Of a stretch of 5,624 nt of DNA, positions 4,460 through 5,624 are shown piece by piece. The DNA lies in assembly GCA_002373205.1 (NCBI GenBank), contig DFJV01000067.1, forward strand, positions 1-5,624. Direction: 5' to 3'. This DNA is from Treponema sp. UBA3662 (GTDB lineage: Bacteria > Spirochaetota > Spirochaetia > Treponematales > Treponemataceae). Position 1 is the stretch's first letter. Every line of letters starts with the position of its first letter. A program made the translations under genes and the position numbers. The notes under the pieces are model-generated. The model ran no database searches. It was not told the origin of the DNA and saw only the letters and a program-made list of their open reading frames with translations.

Positions 4460-5624
4460 AGTACGCCTGCCTTCAGCTAAAAAGAACTTTTAAAAGCTTC
4501 CCCAAAATCTTTCTCATGTCCCTGATGATTTTCTGCATGGCGGGAACCCTGTTCTACGCAAAGTTTTCATCATCCTCCAACAAGTCTGAATATTCAAAGA
4601 TAAAAATAGGCCTTGTTGGAAACGACGAGGGCAAGTATTTTCAGATGGGAATATATGCCATGGAGCACATGGACAACTTCCGCTTTTCCGTTGCCTTTAC
4701 CCAGCTAAAAACGGAAGAAGAGGCAAAGAAAATGCTTTATTCCGGAGAACTTAACCTCTATGCGGTTATTCCGGACGGTTTCATAGATTCAATAATATAT
4801 GGAAGAAACAAGAACATAAAAGTTGTTTTGGGAACAGCCCAGGCAGGTCTTGGCACAAAAATCCTCACTGAATTCTTGGACGGAGCTTCATCCCTCATCA
4901 CGGACACCCAAGCCGGCATCTATACCTACCACGATTATTATGCAAAGCACCTTAAGCGCTACGGCAAAAAAGAGCGTTCCAGGGAATACGAACTGAATTT
5001 TCACTACGCAAACCTTGTCGTGGGAAGGCATACCCTTTTTGGCATAAAGGAACTTATGGCTGGCGAGGTTGTTTCTACCGGGGCATATTATCTTAGCGCA
5101 ATGATTCTATTTTTCCTTTTGCTGTGGGGCCTGGGAAACGCTTTTCTCTACATACGCAGTGACGATTCCATGCAAAAGCTTCTTTCCAGTACCGGGCATT
5201 CTACCCTCGCGCTTGTTGCATCCGACTGGATTTCCTGCTTTGCTCTGCTTTTGGCGGTAATGTTCTTGCCTTCAGTGGCATTCCTTTTTACAGTTCATCT
5301 TGCACAAGGCTTTATTCCCGAGCTTGAAAGCTTTGGCTTTTTTTGGCGCTTCAAGTTCCTCTTTTGGCTTCTTTCTTCCATGGCATTTGTGGTTTCGCTG
5401 GAGCTTTTTCTGATGGAAAACGTGCGCGACACGGTCAGCGGTTTGTCCCTGCTTTTTATAGCCGCAGTTTTCCTTGCCTACCTTGGAGGCTGCTTTTACC
5501 CGGTAGAACTTTTTCCCAAGGCAATGAGGCTTGTCTCTAAGTTTTCGCCTGGTGGCACCGCCTTTGAAAGCATACGGTCTGCCTTTAGGGAAAGTGACTC
5601 TCTTTTTGCCCACGCGCTAACCCT
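4456..5624 (+). CDS. ABC-2 type transporter permease, 3' end missing
   Basis: This is the membrane partner of the preceding ATPase; 389 residues are in the window and the frame is open to the edge. One N-terminal membrane segment lies at about 17-37. A large soluble, probably extracytoplasmic domain (about 38-205) follows, with IKIGLVGNDEGK near its start. Then come four membrane segments, at about 208-233, 252-282, 301-321 and 327-346. LGGCFYPVELFPKAMRLVSKFSPGG (343-367) is the typical loop before the last helix of ABC-2 permeases; that helix would lie beyond the edge. One long domain between helix 1 and the helix bundle is the arrangement of YhgE/DrrB-like and ABC2_membrane_3 proteins, often involved in drug, lipid or peptide export. 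The start at 4456 overlaps the ATPase stop by four bases; no strong ribosome binding site is needed with coupling. Substrate unknown. Confidence 0.9.
   Translation, partial: MKYACLQLKRTFKSFPKIFLMSLMIFCMAGTLFYAKFSSSSNKSEYSKIKIGLVGNDEGKYFQMGIYAMEHMDNFRFSVAFTQLKTEEEAKKMLYSGELNLYAVIPDGFIDSIIYGRNKNIKVVLGTAQAGLGTKILTEFLDGASSLITDTQAGIYTYHDYYAKHLKRYGKKERSREYELNFHYANLVVGRHTLFGIKELMAGEVVSTGAYYLSAMILFFLLLWGLGNAFLYIRSDDSMQKLLSSTGHSTLALVASDWISCFALLLAVMFLPSVAFLFTVHLAQGFIPELESFGFFWRFKFLFWLLSSMAFVVSLELFLMENVRDTVSGLSLLFIAAVFLAYLGGCFYPVELFPKAMRLVSKFSPGGTAFESIRSAFRESDSLFAHALT

Overview
The window looks like chromosome from an anaerobic, moderate-GC bacterium. It carries an oxygen-sensitive class III ribonucleotide reductase (NrdD), a large lipoprotein with no recognisable enzyme domain, and an ABC-2 export system. 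Intergenic regions are long and rich in short palindromic repeats. This would fit a gut or rumen spirochaete of the Treponema type, but that assignment is an impression from protein style and repeats. No marker gene in the window proves it.

Layout. The first 533 bases are the 5' end of nrdD on the minus strand, cut by the window edge. A gene-free stretch follows (534-1258). It holds a candidate nrdD promoter and a long leader containing 13-14 bp tandem repeats, then an A/T-tract region, one copy of a dispersed GC-rich repeat (931-999) and a candidate terminator hairpin. A 505-aa lipoprotein gene lies on the minus strand (1259-2776) with its own ribosome binding site and candidate promoter. 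Next comes about 1 kb without a credible gene (2777-3775), packed with inverted and direct repeats, including a second copy of the 931-999 repeat. From 3776 to the end, on the plus strand, an ABC ATPase and its ABC-2 permease form an ATGA-coupled operon. The permease is cut by the window edge.

How the parts relate. The ATPase and permease almost certainly form one exporter. nrdD, the lipoprotein and the exporter each have a separate candidate promoter, and nothing links them functionally. The most notable content is non-coding. Two homologous, same-orientation repeats bracket the lipoprotein gene. A second pair of related repeats and a row of near-perfect hairpins fill the space before the exporter. 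The exporter's candidate promoter sits so close to the ATG that its mRNA may be leaderless.
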